Below the pieces are notes generated by a model that made no database searches, had not been told where the DNA came from, and saw nothing but the letters and a program-made list of their open reading frames with translations. A stretch of DNA of 64,000 nucleotides from Rhodanobacter sp. (GTDB lineage: Bacteria > Pseudomonadota > Gammaproteobacteria > Xanthomonadales > Rhodanobacteraceae). Both the position numbers and the translations under genes were made by a program. The DNA lies in the NCBI GenBank assembly GCA_040371205.1, contig AP031382.1, positions 1,547,562 to 1,611,561 on the forward strand. The letters are read 5' to 3'. Of the stretch, positions 1 through 10,257 are shown in pieces; position 1 is the stretch's first letter; every line of letters starts with the position of its first letter.

Positions 1-1
1 C

Positions 2-1048
2 GCCCGCTCGCACGAAGGCAAGCTGGAGGTGGAGCTGGCCCAGCTCAAGCACGTCGCCACCCGGCTGGTGCGCGGCTGGACCCATCTGGACGCCCAGCGC
101 GGCGGTGCCATCGGCAACCGCGGTCCCGGCGAAACCCAGCTGGAAACCGACCGCCGCCTGCTGGCCGAACGCGTCAAGCAGCTCACCAAGCGCCTCGAAA
201 AGGTGCAGACCCAGCGCGGCCAGCAGCGCCGCGCGCGCCTGCGCAATACGGTGCCGCGGGTGGCGCTGGTGGGTTATACCAACGCCGGCAAGTCGACCTT
301 GTTCAATGCGCTCACCGCCGGCGGCGTGTATGCAGCCGACCAGTTGTTCGCCACGCTGGATCCCACCGTGCGCCGGCTGGACGACCTCGCCTGCGGCCCG
401 GCGGTGATCGCCGACACCGTGGGCTTCGTGCGGGAATTGCCGCACGACCTGGTCGCCGCCTTCCGCGGCACGCTGGCCGAGGCGCGCGACGCCGACCTGC
501 TGCTGCACGTCAGCGATGCCGCCGACGAGGAGCGCGAACCGCTGCGCCGCGTGGTCGACCAGGTGCTGGAGGAGATCGGCGCGGGCGACGTGCCGCAGCT
601 GCGCGTCTTCAACAAGATAGACATGATGGGTGCCGACGTCCCTGCCGGCGAAGATCAAGCAGCGCCCATCCTTGGCCGCATTTCCCAAGAAAGCGCGGCT
701 CCGTCCCCGCCCATCGCGATGCAGCCGCGCATCGACCGCGACGCCGAGGGCAAGCCGCAGGCGGTATGGCTCTCGGCCGCCACCGGTGCCGGCATCGATC
801 TGCTGCGGCAGGCGCTGGGCGAACTGCTCGGCGGCGAGCGCGTGCGGACCGAACTGCGCCTGCCCCTGACGGCGGGCCGGCTGCACGCGCGGCTCAAGGC
901 GGTGGGCGCCATCGCCGGCGAGCAGGTGGACGAGCACGGCTGGCGCTTGCGCATCGACGCGCCGCGCAGCGTGATCGCCCCGCTCAACGGCGGCAGTCCC
1001 TCGGAGAACGAACTGCTGCGCGGACTGTTGGTCGGCGCGCCATCGTGA
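2..1048 (+). CDS. hflX: GTPase HflX, 5' end cut by the window edge
   Basis: Ribosome-associated translational GTPase of the HflX family, which splits stalled or stress-inactivated 70S ribosomes. The reading frame is open from base 2, and the first visible residues (ARSHEGKLEVELAQLKH) are internal family sequence, so the true start lies upstream. The G1/P-loop GYTNAGKST is at 272-298, G3 DTVGF at 413-427 and G4 NKID at 611-622. A family-typical GGxGxRGPGETQLE-like glycine-rich segment lies just upstream (about 101-145). A roughly 35-residue Pro/Ala-rich insert follows G4 before the G5-like LSAATGAG. It sits directly before hflK, as in the classical hfq-hflX-hflK-hflC order; hfq would be expected just outside the window. 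Confidence 0.95.
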   Translation, partial: ARSHEGKLEVELAQLKHVATRLVRGWTHLDAQRGGAIGNRGPGETQLETDRRLLAERVKQLTKRLEKVQTQRGQQRRARLRNTVPRVALVGYTNAGKSTLFNALTAGGVYAADQLFATLDPTVRRLDDLACGPAVIADTVGFVRELPHDLVAAFRGTLAEARDADLLLHVSDAADEEREPLRRVVDQVLEEIGAGDVPQLRVFNKIDMMGADVPAGEDQAAPILGRISQESAAPSPPIAMQPRIDRDAEGKPQAVWLSAATGAGIDLLRQALGELLGGERVRTELRLPLTAGRLHARLKAVGAIAGEQVDEHGWRLRIDAPRSVIAPLNGGSPSENELLRGLLVGAPS

Positions 1049-1061
1049 TTTCGCCAGCGTC

Positions 1062-1070
1062 TGCTAGAAT
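1062..1070 (+). promoter_or_regulatory. Extended -10 promoter element before hflK
   Basis: The hflX-hflK gap contains TGCTAGAAT, which fits a sigma-70 extended -10 (TGn plus a TATAAT-like hexamer). No clear -35 is seen at the usual distance, as is common for extended -10 promoters. It would give hflKC a promoter of its own, with a leader of about 125 nt. Confidence 0.45.
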
Positions 1071-1199
1071 GCAGGCGTTTGTGCGGCCTGAAAAGCCGGC
1101 CGCCACACCGACAGCAGCCCCGTCACGCCCCATGCGACTTCCGTTCAACCCGATGCGGTCCGGCGCGGTTTGCCGACCTTCCCAGCGACGAGACTGACA

Positions 1200-2278
1200 A
1201 TGGCCTGGAATGAACCCGGAGGCGGGCAGCGCGACCCCTGGAACCGGCAGCGTCCGAGCGGCAACGATTTTTCGCCGAACCAATGGCTGAAAGGCTTCGG
1301 CAAGCATTTCGGCCGACTGGGCAGAGGCCCGGGCGGCCTGCTGATCGCGATCGTCGTGGTGGTCGCGGTGTTCCTGTTGATGAGCAGCTACACCATCGTC
1401 GGCGCACGCCAGGTCGGCGTGGTGCTGCGCTTCGGCGAGTACGCGCGCACCTTGCCGCCGGGTTTCCACTTCAAGCTTCCCAGCCCGGTCGAGACGGTGG
1501 ACAAGGTCGAGGCCACCGGCATCCGCTCGGTCAACGACCGCGTTTCGATGCTCACCCGCGACGAGAACATCATCACCATCGACTTCACCGTGCAGTACCA
1601 GGTGGACGATGCGCGCAAGTACCTGTTCTCGGTCAGCGACCCGGACGGCAGCGTGAGCGCGGCGGCCGAGGCCGCGGTGCGTTCGGTGGTCGGTTCCAGC
1701 GACATGGACCAGATCCTTTCCGCCGCCGGTGCGAACCTGGTGACCGAGGCGCAGCAGGCCCTGCAGAAGACGCTGGACAGCTACAACAGCGGCCTGCGCG
1801 TCACCGAGGTCAGCTTCCAGAACGTGGCGCCGCCGGCCGAGGTGAAGGATGCCTTCGACGACGTCAACAACGCGCGCGAGGACAAGCAGAGCATCGAGAA
1901 CGCCGCCCTGGGCTACGCCAACAAGGTGGTGCCGGTGGCGCGCGGCGACGCGGCGCGCATCGCCGCCGAGGCCGAGGGCTACAAGGCTGAGCGCATCGCG
2001 CGCGCGCAGGGCGACGCCGCACGCTTCAGCCTGCTGCTGAAGGAGTACAAGGCCGCGCCCGCCGTCACCCGCAAGCGCCTGTGGCTGGAAACGATGGAAC
2101 AGGTGATGGCCGATAACACCAAGGTGGTCGACGGTTCCGGCGGCCGCAACATCATCAACCTGCCGGCCGAACACGCTGTACATGCAGCAGCCTCCGCCGG
2201 CGACAAGGCCGCGGCAGCGGCGGTGCCGGCCGCGGCCGCTTCGAGCAGCGATGCGCCCACGGACAAGGGAGGCCAGCC

Positions 2279-2282
<4 letters not shown>
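1200..2282 (+). CDS. hflK: HflK, SPFH/band-7 subunit of the FtsH regulator
   Basis: HflK forms with HflC a large periplasm-facing membrane assembly that surrounds and modulates the AAA protease FtsH. The ATG at 1200 (MAWNEPGGGQRDPWN) gives the Gly/Asn-rich N-terminus usual for HflK; longer upstream starts only add non-conserved residues. A single membrane helix lies at about residues 46-63 (LLIAIVVVVAVFLLM), followed by a band-7 domain (ARQVGVVLRFGEY onwards) and a coiled, charged helix region around residues 215-300. The last 40 or so residues are Ala-rich and low in complexity. It overlaps hflC by 4 nt (ATGA), so translational coupling is likely. Confidence 0.95.
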
Positions 2283-4493
<2,211 letters not shown>

Positions 4494-4520
4494 TCGTTCG
4501 GCTGGTCGGCATGCCGTTGC

Positions 4521-4555
4521 GAAGAAGGCCCCGCATGCGGGGCCTTCTTCGGTTT
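4521..4555. terminator. Perfect 30-bp palindromic terminator after purA
   Basis: Positions 4521-4550 form a perfect 30-bp palindrome with arms beginning GAAGAAGGCCCCGCA. It lies 27 bp after the purA stop and before the convergent gene ending at 4577, so it can act for both strands. Its central 22 bp recur exactly in the terminator at 14431-14454. Confidence 0.85.
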
Positions 4556-4576
4556 CGCAGGATGCCAGCGGGTAGC

Positions 4577-5389
4577 TCAGTGCCCTTGCACGTCCGCCTG
4601 GCCGCCGGCCTGCGCCGAGGCGGACACGCCATGGTCCAGCGAGCCGCTGGCCTGTCCGTTGGCCGAACCGCTCATGCCGGCGTGGGAGCCGGCGTTCGCG
4701 TTGCCCGAGCCCGAGGCGCCGACGGTCGAGCTGCCGTTGCCGATCGAGCCCAGCTCGCTAGCGGCGGACGAAGCCGCACCCTTCGTATCGCCAGCAGCCT
4801 GCGAGCGCAGCGAACGTGCCGTGGACGTGCCCTTGGCAGCCAGCTGCCGGGCCTTGCCGACGCCGTTCCTGGCGCTGTTCTCGGCGTCCGCAGCGGCTTC
4901 GTCGGCCGTGTTCCGTGCGCGGCCGGCGGTGTCCGCGACACGCTGTTTGGCCGTCGAGACGGCCGAGCGCGCCTGGCCGGCGGCAGTGTTTGCGGCGTTC
5001 CCCGCGGCATCGCTCAGCGCAGCGCCATCGAGACTGCCGGAGGCGGACACGCTGCCGTTGGCGCTGGCCTGGCCGTTCGCCTGGCCTGCAGCCTGGGTCG
5101 CGGTCTGCTTTGCCTGCTTTACGGTCGACGTGGCGCGTTGCCGCAGATCTTGCGCACGCGTGGTGATCGGGCTGCTGTCGACGGGAGGCATGTTGAGGTT
5201 GCCCATGGCCTGCGCGGCGCCGCCGATCTGGCCTGCCGCGGTCGGGATCTGGCCGATCCTGCCGGCCATGCCGCCGACAAGGCCGCCACCCAGATGCTGG
5301 GCCTGTGCGCTGGTCGCCGAGGCCAGGGCGAGCGCGCCGGCGCACAGGGCGATGCCAAGGGTCTTGTTGCTGAGGATCGTGTTGCGCAT
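4577..5389 (-). CDS. Secreted low-complexity Ala/Ser/Gly-rich protein, function unknown
   Basis: No family is recognised. The protein has 270 residues and a clear Sec signal peptide (charged MRNTILSNK, hydrophobic core, AQAQ cleavage region near residue 31). The mature part is almost entirely Ala, Ser, Gly, Gln, Thr and Asn. Weak repeats of the form ATxxAAGQAxGQA and TAxxRARxxADEAA in the middle resemble extended amphipathic helices, and the tail is Gly/Ser/Asn-rich. There is no cysteine after the signal region. A good ribosome site (AGGAGG, 7 nt before ATG) supports the start. It is convergent with purA, and the divergent protease cluster lies behind it. A structural, surface or biofilm-like role is possible but unproven. 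Confidence 0.7.
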   Translation of the reverse strand: MRNTILSNKTLGIALCAGALALASATSAQAQHLGGGLVGGMAGRIGQIPTAAGQIGGAAQAMGNLNMPPVDSSPITTRAQDLRQRATSTVKQAKQTATQAAGQANGQASANGSVSASGSLDGAALSDAAGNAANTAAGQARSAVSTAKQRVADTAGRARNTADEAAADAENSARNGVGKARQLAAKGTSTARSLRSQAAGDTKGAASSAASELGSIGNGSSTVGASGSGNANAGSHAGMSGSANGQASGSLDHGVSASAQAGGQADVQGH

Positions 5390-5495
5390 GTCGGGACCTC
5401 CTGCCGGCGGGGAATCCGCGGCTTCCGGAGACCATTACGCGTGCGGCCAGGGCATCCTTCCGTGCGCTCCGGCGGTTGTTGTTCCGTGTTCAGTT

Positions 5496-6737
5496 TCAGG
5501 GCGAGAGCACGCCGTGGCCGCAGCGCAGGTCGCGGGTGCCGGCATCGAAGACATGCGCTTCGCCGATCAGGCTCTGCAGGGTTTGGTCGGCGGCGCCGGG
5601 CCGGGGAACGTCCAGCACCTGGGCTGCCTTGCGCGCCACGATGGGTGCGGCGAACGAAGTGCCGCGCAGCATGTCGCGGCCGCTGCCGATCACGCCCAAG
5701 GCGCAGAAGGCTACCTGCTTGCCGGCGGCGGACTCGGGCAGCACGCGGCCGCGTTGGTCGATGGCTCCGACGCCGATCACGCCGGGGTAGGCCGCAGGAA
5801 ACAGGGGTGGCGCCGCGGGGCCGTCGTTGCCGGCTGCGCTGACCAGCACATGGCCGCGCGCGATCATCGCCTGCACCGCGCGTGCGAGCACCGGATTGTC
5901 GGGCCCCACCAGGCTGATGTTGATGACGGCGACGTGCTCGCGGTCCATCCACGCGAGTGCGTCCACCAGGCCGGAGGTGGCGCCACCGACGTCGTCGTTG
6001 CACCACAGGTCGGCGGCATACACGGTGTCGGCGTCGCCGGCCACTAGGCGCGCAGCGACGGCGGTGCCGTGCCGCGAGGCGGTCGCCGCGCGGCAGCCAT
6101 ACGTTTCGATGTGCGCGTGCGCCAGCGCAGGATCGGTCGGGTCGACGCCGCCGTCGATCATGCCCACGCTGCGCGCCGGCATCGCGGTTGGCGCGCCGGC
6201 GGCGGATGCCGTGCCGGCGCTGCCCGCCGGGAGATAGAGATGCTGGTACGTGAACGCGGCAGTCGGCGCGGCTTGCCGCAGGGCGCGCATGGCATCCTGC
6301 GTACTGCGGTTGCGGCTGTCGTGCAGCAACGTGAAGTCCAGCCCGAGCGTGGCATTGGCCGACGTTTCGCGATCCGCGCTGAAGCCCAGCGCCTCGACGG
6401 CGGCGCGCTGGCTGTCCGTCAGGCCCATCGCCAGGAACTCGCCGCGCAGGATCGGTGCGCCGTTGGGGTCGACCGTGACGCGACGAGGCTCCTTGCGCAG
6501 CAGCGCCTTGACCTGCACTTTCAGGCTGAGGGCCAGCGGCCGCCGCAGCAGCGTATCGACATTTTGCAGATCCATGGCCGGAACCGTGCCGGGCAGGGGC
6601 GTGGCCGGCAGCGGAAGGTTGGGCAGCCCACGCTGCGCCTGGCCCAGCAACTGCGCGTGCGCAGGGGCGCTGCAGGCCAGTGCGAGCAGGACGGCCAGCA
6701 CCGGAGCGGACAGGACGGAAGCACGACGCAGCGGCAT
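5496..6737 (-). CDS. Exported subtilisin-like (S8) serine protease
   Basis: Secreted or periplasmic peptidase of family S8. With the ATG at 6737 the protein has 413 residues. It has a signal peptide (residues 1-29, ending SAPAHAQ), a non-catalytic N-terminal region of about 160 residues, then the triad: Asp195 in MIDGGVD, His223 in SRHGTAVA and Ser361 in RGTSFAAPIVA. The oxyanion Asn304 lies in AAGNDG. The start is chosen because GAGGTG lies 7 nt upstream; a TTG 21 nt further up gives an atypical leader. It is transcribed away from an ECF sigma/anti-sigma pair, an arrangement suggesting that the protease is a target of that sigma factor (inference). The N-terminal region matches no inhibitor propeptide I can name. 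Confidence 0.88.
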   Translation of the reverse strand: MPLRRASVLSAPVLAVLLALACSAPAHAQLLGQAQRGLPNLPLPATPLPGTVPAMDLQNVDTLLRRPLALSLKVQVKALLRKEPRRVTVDPNGAPILRGEFLAMGLTDSQRAAVEALGFSADRETSANATLGLDFTLLHDSRNRSTQDAMRALRQAAPTAAFTYQHLYLPAGSAGTASAAGAPTAMPARSVGMIDGGVDPTDPALAHAHIETYGCRAATASRHGTAVAARLVAGDADTVYAADLWCNDDVGGATSGLVDALAWMDREHVAVINISLVGPDNPVLARAVQAMIARGHVLVSAAGNDGPAAPPLFPAAYPGVIGVGAIDQRGRVLPESAAGKQVAFCALGVIGSGRDMLRGTSFAAPIVARKAAQVLDVPRPGAADQTLQSLIGEAHVFDAGTRDLRCGHGVLSP

Positions 6738-6810
6738 CGCCGGACACCTCGGGAGCAACGGGGCCGGATGCTAGCATGCACAGTCTTTACGCCCTCGAAC
6801 CATCCCGTTG

Positions 6811-6843
6811 CGTCCGTAGGGATGGAATCCGCCCCTACGGACG
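6811..6843. promoter_or_regulatory. Inverted repeat in the divergent protease/sigma-factor promoter region
   Basis: Two perfect 11-bp arms, CGTCCGTAGGG (6811-6821) and its complement (6833-6843), flank an 11-nt spacer. They lie in the 122-bp region between the divergent S8 protease and ECF sigma genes. A smaller overlapping repeat (CCATCCC / GGGATGG) uses part of the left arm. It may be an operator or an RNA hairpin in the leader of the sigma gene, ending 16 nt before its GTG. No confident ECF -35/-10 pair could be assigned. Confidence 0.5.
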
Positions 6844-6859
6844 TAATGGAAGGTGATGC

Positions 6860-7351
6860 GTGCATTCGAGCGATGCCGTGCGTGAAGGACTGATTGCACT
6901 GTTGCCGCGCCTGCGACGCCTGGCGCGCGCCCTGGTGGGGCAGCCGGCCGATGCCGACGACCTGGTGCAAGTGGTGCTGGAGCGCGCGCTGGCCCGGTCC
7001 GCGCAGTGGCGTCCGGATGCCGCACTGGACAAATGGGTGTTCGCGATCGCGCGCAACGCCTGGCGGGACGAGTTGCGTGCGCGCGGCCGGGCGCAGCATC
7101 TGTTCGCGCCCGAAGAGGCTGGCGAGACGGTGGCCGACGGCAGCGCCGCGTTGCCCGTGCAGCGGCTGGAGCTGGCGCAGGCCTTGGCGGCGCTGCCGTC
7201 GGATCATCGCGAGGTGGTGGCCTTGGTGCTGATCGAAGGGCTGTCCTACGACGAGGCCGCCGCGATGCTGGAGGTGCCAGTGGGTACCGTCACCAGCCGT
7301 CTGGCCCGCGCCCGCGCCACCTTGCAGGCCCATCTTGGGAGCAACGCATGA
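6860..7351 (+). CDS. ECF-type RNA polymerase sigma factor
   Basis: A 163-residue sigma-70 family protein with only regions 2 and 4. Region 2 spans about residues 10-75 (LLPRLRRLARALVG, DADDLVQVVLERAL, WVFAIARNAWRDELR). Region 4 spans about residues 108-158, with the helix-turn-helix LSYDEAAAMLEVPVGTVTSRL. The start is GTG with AAGGTGA just upstream. It overlaps the anti-sigma gene by 4 nt (ATGA), so the two are translationally coupled and probably made in a fixed ratio. The signal it answers to is not visible; the divergent protease is the obvious candidate target. Confidence 0.92.
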   Translation: MHSSDAVREGLIALLPRLRRLARALVGQPADADDLVQVVLERALARSAQWRPDAALDKWVFAIARNAWRDELRARGRAQHLFAPEEAGETVADGSAALPVQRLELAQALAALPSDHREVVALVLIEGLSYDEAAAMLEVPVGTVTSRLARARATLQAHLGSNA

Positions 7352-8091
7352 ACCTGATCGACAACACGACCTTGCAGGCTTACGTGGACGGCGAACTCGA
7401 CGCCGCGGACACCGCGCAGGTCGATGCCGCGTTGGCCCGGGACGAAGTGCTGGCCCGTCGCGTGCGGCAGATGCAAGCCTTGAATGCGCAACTGCGGGCC
7501 GCGTTCGATTCGGTGCTGGACGAGCCGGTGCCGGAGCGCCTTTCCGCCATGTTGCAGGCGCAGCCGCGGTCCGCCGTTTCGCTCACGCTATTGGAGGGCG
7601 GGCATGCCGCCGATACCGAAAGCCGCCGCAAGCCTCGACGCTGGCTGCTGCCGGGAGCTGCGCTGGCCGCATCGGTGGCCCTGCTTGCCGCTGGCCTGTG
7701 GTGGCAGGTCGGCAGCGGCATGGTGCGCATGCAACACGGCGAGTCCTACGCGGCCGGCGAACTCGATCGGGCACTCGACCACGCGCTGGCGAGCGAGCCG
7801 GATCCGCAAGCCGCGGTCGCGATCGGCTTGAGCTTTCGAGCTTCCGACGGGCAGGTCTGCCGCACGTTCACCATCCGCACGCCGCCGGCGCGCGCCGGGC
7901 TGGCTTGCCATTCCGCAACCGGTTGGGCCTTGCCGGTGCTCGGCCCGGCGATGCCGTCCGAAGGCGGCGAGCTGCGCCAGGCAGCCAGCGATCTGCCGCC
8001 GGCGGTGCAGGCAGCGATCGATGCGCGCCTGCATGGCGAGGTTTTCGATGCGCAGCAGGAGCGCGCAGCCAGGGCAGCCGGTTGGCGCTGA
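7348..8091 (+). CDS. Membrane-anchored anti-sigma factor
   Basis: This 247-residue protein is encoded immediately after the ECF sigma gene. The N-terminal cytoplasmic part (LQAYVDGELDAADTAQVDAAL, residues 9-29) is the short helical anti-sigma segment seen in many zf-HC2-like regulators. It lacks the HxxxCxxC zinc motif, so it is a zinc-free type. One membrane helix lies at about residues 99-119. The C-terminal 125 residues are periplasmic and contain two cysteines (in DGQVCRTF and GLACHS) that could form a disulfide. Family behaviour predicts that it holds the sigma factor at the membrane until a signal releases it. Confidence 0.85.
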   Translation: MNLIDNTTLQAYVDGELDAADTAQVDAALARDEVLARRVRQMQALNAQLRAAFDSVLDEPVPERLSAMLQAQPRSAVSLTLLEGGHAADTESRRKPRRWLLPGAALAASVALLAAGLWWQVGSGMVRMQHGESYAAGELDRALDHALASEPDPQAAVAIGLSFRASDGQVCRTFTIRTPPARAGLACHSATGWALPVLGPAMPSEGGELRQAASDLPPAVQAAIDARLHGEVFDAQQERAARAAGWR

Positions 8092-8251
8092 AGGTTTCCT
8101 GGCGCATCGGCTGCGCTGACGGTCCCGCACGCCGGATGCATGGACGGACGTGCCGGCCGTGCGGCGGCTTCCGGCGCTGCACGGTTCCGGTGCTTGGATC
8201 GGCCGCGCGCGCCCCCATTTCGTCCGGGCCGACCCGTCGTGGAGACCTGCC

Positions 8252-8698
8252 ATGTCCGACTATCGCAAGACACCCGAAGCCCTTGCGCGCCTGACGTCGG
8301 AGCAATACCGCGTCACGCAGGAAAACGGCACCGAGTATCCCGGCACCGGCGAATACCTGCACAACAAGGCCGCCGGCATCTATGTGGACGTGGTGTCGGG
8401 CGAGCCGCTGTTCGCCTCCGCCGACAAGTTCGACTCGCACTGCGGCTGGCCCAGCTTCACCAAGCCGCTGCGGCCGGCGAGCGTGCGCGAACTGCGCGAC
8501 AGCACGCACGGCATGATCCGCACCGAGGTTCGTTCGTCGCAGGGCGACAGCCACCTGGGTCACGTCTTTCCGGACGGCCCCGCCGAGCGCGGCGGCCTGC
8601 GTTACTGCATCAACTCCGCGTCGCTGCGCTTCGTGCCGCGCGCCGAGATGGAAGCGCAGGGCTACGGCGCGTACCTCGACCAGGTGGAGGGCGAATGA
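8252..8698 (+). CDS. msrB: Peptide-methionine (R)-S-oxide reductase MsrB, zinc-free form
   Basis: Reduces the R epimer of methionine sulfoxide in proteins. The protein has 148 residues, starting at the ATG with GGAGA upstream. The catalytic cysteine is Cys119 in [12 protein letters not shown]. The only other cysteine, Cys64 in SHCGWPSF, is the likely resolving residue. The two CxxC zinc pairs found in many MsrB proteins are absent: the positions read [12 protein letters not shown] and [10 protein letters not shown]. The [10 protein letters not shown] motif is intact. It overlaps msrA by 4 nt, so both stereoisomers of the oxidised residue would be repaired by one operon. No signal peptide, so cytoplasmic. 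Confidence 0.95.
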   Translation: MSDYRKTPEALARLTSEQYRVTQENGTEYPGTGEYLHNKAAGIYVDVVSGEPLFASADKFDSHCGWPSFTKPLRPASVRELRDSTHGMIRTEVRSSQGDSHLGHVFPDGPAERGGLRYCINSASLRFVPRAEMEAQGYGAYLDQVEGE

Positions 8699-9207
8699 TG
8701 GCCGCCGAACGCGCCGTACTCGCCGGCGGCTGCTTCTGGGGCGTGCAGGAGCTGCTGCGCCGGCTGCCGGGCGTGTTGTCCACGCGCACGGGCTATGCCG
8801 GCGGCGACGTGCCCAACGCCACCTATCGCCACCACGGCACGCATGCCGAGGCGGTGGAGATCGTGTTCGATCCCGCGCGCATCGGCTACCGCGAGCTGCT
8901 GGAGTTCTTCTTCCAGATCCACGACCCGAGCACGCCGAACCGGCAGGGCAACGACCGCGGCAGTTCCTACCGTTCGATGATCCTGTACGCCAGCGAGGCG
9001 CAGAAGCAGGTCGCCGAAGACACCATCGCCGACGTGGACGCGTCGGGCCTGTGGCCGGGCAAGGTGGTCACCGAGGTGCAGCCGCTCGGCGACTTCTGGG
9101 AAGCCGAGCCCGAGCACCAGGACTACCTGCAGCATTACCCCACCGGCTACACCTGCCACTTCGTGCGGCCGGGCTGGCGCCTGCCGCGTCGCGAAGGCGC
9201 GGGCTAA
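8695..9207 (+). CDS. msrA: Peptide-methionine (S)-S-oxide reductase MsrA
   Basis: Reduces the S epimer of methionine sulfoxide. The catalytic motif GGCFWG is at residues 11-16 (Cys13), followed by GYAGG and the [11 protein letters not shown] strand. The ATG at 8695 overlaps the msrB stop; a second in-frame ATG at 8698 is 7 nt after GGAGG and may be the real start. The only cysteine after the catalytic one is in GYTCHFV near the C-terminus, as expected for the resolving cysteine. The end overlaps a small gene on the other strand by 4 bp. Confidence 0.95.
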   Translation: MMAAERAVLAGGCFWGVQELLRRLPGVLSTRTGYAGGDVPNATYRHHGTHAEAVEIVFDPARIGYRELLEFFFQIHDPSTPNRQGNDRGSSYRSMILYASEAQKQVAEDTIADVDASGLWPGKVVTEVQPLGDFWEAEPEHQDYLQHYPTGYTCHFVRPGWRLPRREGAG

Positions 9208-9422
9208 CGCACTTCCGCGATGCCGGTGGCGCGCAGGCAGCGGTCGAACGCGGCGTTGCCCAGGCTGATGCTGGTGCTGTCCACCGCATAGGCGGGCGAA
9301 ACGGCGGCACGTACCCTGCAGTTGCGTTCGGCATGCAGGCGCAGGGTGTCGTGATCGAGATGTTGCGTGGCGCACGCGGCCAGGCAAAGACCGGCCAAGC
9401 CGGCCAGAGTCAGCTTCAGCAT
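9204..9422 (-). CDS. Small predicted lipoprotein, function unknown
   Basis: A 72-residue product with a short signal sequence and a lipobox-like LAAC (Cys16), then a mature part of about 57 residues containing two more cysteines (NCRV and DRCL) that could pair. It lies 64 bp downstream of the response-regulator gene on the same strand and ends 4 bp inside msrA on the other strand. The ribosome site is weak. The lipobox and clean start make it plausible as a real gene, but no family is recognised. Confidence 0.6.
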   Translation of the reverse strand: MLKLTLAGLAGLCLAACATQHLDHDTLRLHAERNCRVRAAVSPAYAVDSTSISLGNAAFDRCLRATGIAEVR

Positions 9423-9486
9423 GATGGGTTTTCCCGTGGTGGGTGGGTCTTGCGCCAGCCGTGCGTGACGGACTGTGCGCGGGGAG

Positions 9487-10257
9487 TCACATGTTGCGGA
9501 ACAGCGCCATGAAAGGCTGGCTTACGGTGAGGGTTTCGGGGCGTTGCTTGAGGCGCACGGTGCCCTTGCCGCTGTCGTCCCGAATGATGGCGGCGATGGC
9601 TTTCAGGTTGACGATGGTGGAGCGGTGGATCTGCTTGAACACGGCCGGGTCGAGCTGTTCCAGCAGCTCGCGGATCGGCTTGCGCAGCAGCGCCTCGCCG
9701 TCGGCGGTCATCGCCACCGTGTACTTGTGGTCGGCGCGGAAGTAGGCCACGTCGTCCACCATGATGAGCTTGGTTTCGCGGCCGGTGCCGGCGGTGATCC
9801 AGGTGAGCGGCGGCGCGGCGACGCCTTGCACGGTGCCGTGCGCGAGTTCGCGCAGCAGCAGGGCGAGGTCGCCGCGCGCGGCCAGGCCGGCGCCGGCACG
9901 GCGCTTCAGGCGCTCGATGGTGGCGGCCAGGCGTTCGACGGCGATGGGCTTGAGCAGGTAGTCGATCGCGCCGCGCTCGAAGGCGTCGACGGCGTACTGG
10001 TCGTAGGCGGTGGTGAACACGATCTGCGTGGCGGGGCTGACCTCGGCGGCGGCCGCGGCCACTTCGAGGCCGCTCAGGCCCGGCATGCGGATGTCGAGGA
10101 AGGCCACGTCCGGTTGCTGCGCGGCGATGGCCTCCAGCGCCTCGGCGCCGTCCTCGCACTCGGCGATCACCTGCAGTTCCGGCCACGCCTCGCCGAGCAG
10201 GCGGCTCAGCGCATGGCGCAACAGCGGTTCGTCTTCGGCGATCACGGCACGGCTCAT
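9487..10257 (-). CDS. LytTR-family response regulator
   Basis: Two-domain transcription regulator of 256 residues. The receiver domain (1-120) has acidic pocket Glu8/Asp9, phosphoacceptor Asp55 in FLDIRMPG, and Lys106 in YLLKPI. A linker leads to a C-terminal LytTR DNA-binding domain (about 150-256) with VDDVAYFRADHKYT and FKQIHRSTIVNLKAI motifs. Such regulators bind direct repeats and often control surface, adhesion or virulence genes (AlgR/LytR group). It is encoded just after a LytS/YehU-type kinase. Its ATG at 10257 overlaps a TGA in another frame, the typical coupling site; see the kinase entry for the problem this raises. Confidence 0.92.
   Translation of the reverse strand: MSRAVIAEDEPLLRHALSRLLGEAWPELQVIAECEDGAEALEAIAAQQPDVAFLDIRMPGLSGLEVAAAAAEVSPATQIVFTTAYDQYAVDAFERGAIDYLLKPIAVERLAATIERLKRRAGAGLAARGDLALLLRELAHGTVQGVAAPPLTWITAGTGRETKLIMVDDVAYFRADHKYTVAMTADGEALLRKPIRELLEQLDPAVFKQIHRSTIVNLKAIAAIIRDDSGKGTVRLKQRPETLTVSQPFMALFRNM

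Noticed and set aside
9416-10253. Reading the kinase tail through the regulator gene as a real C-terminal domain
   Set aside because: The tail is Arg/Pro/His-rich, as expected of a shadow frame in GC-rich DNA, while the regulator frame has full receiver and LytTR motifs.
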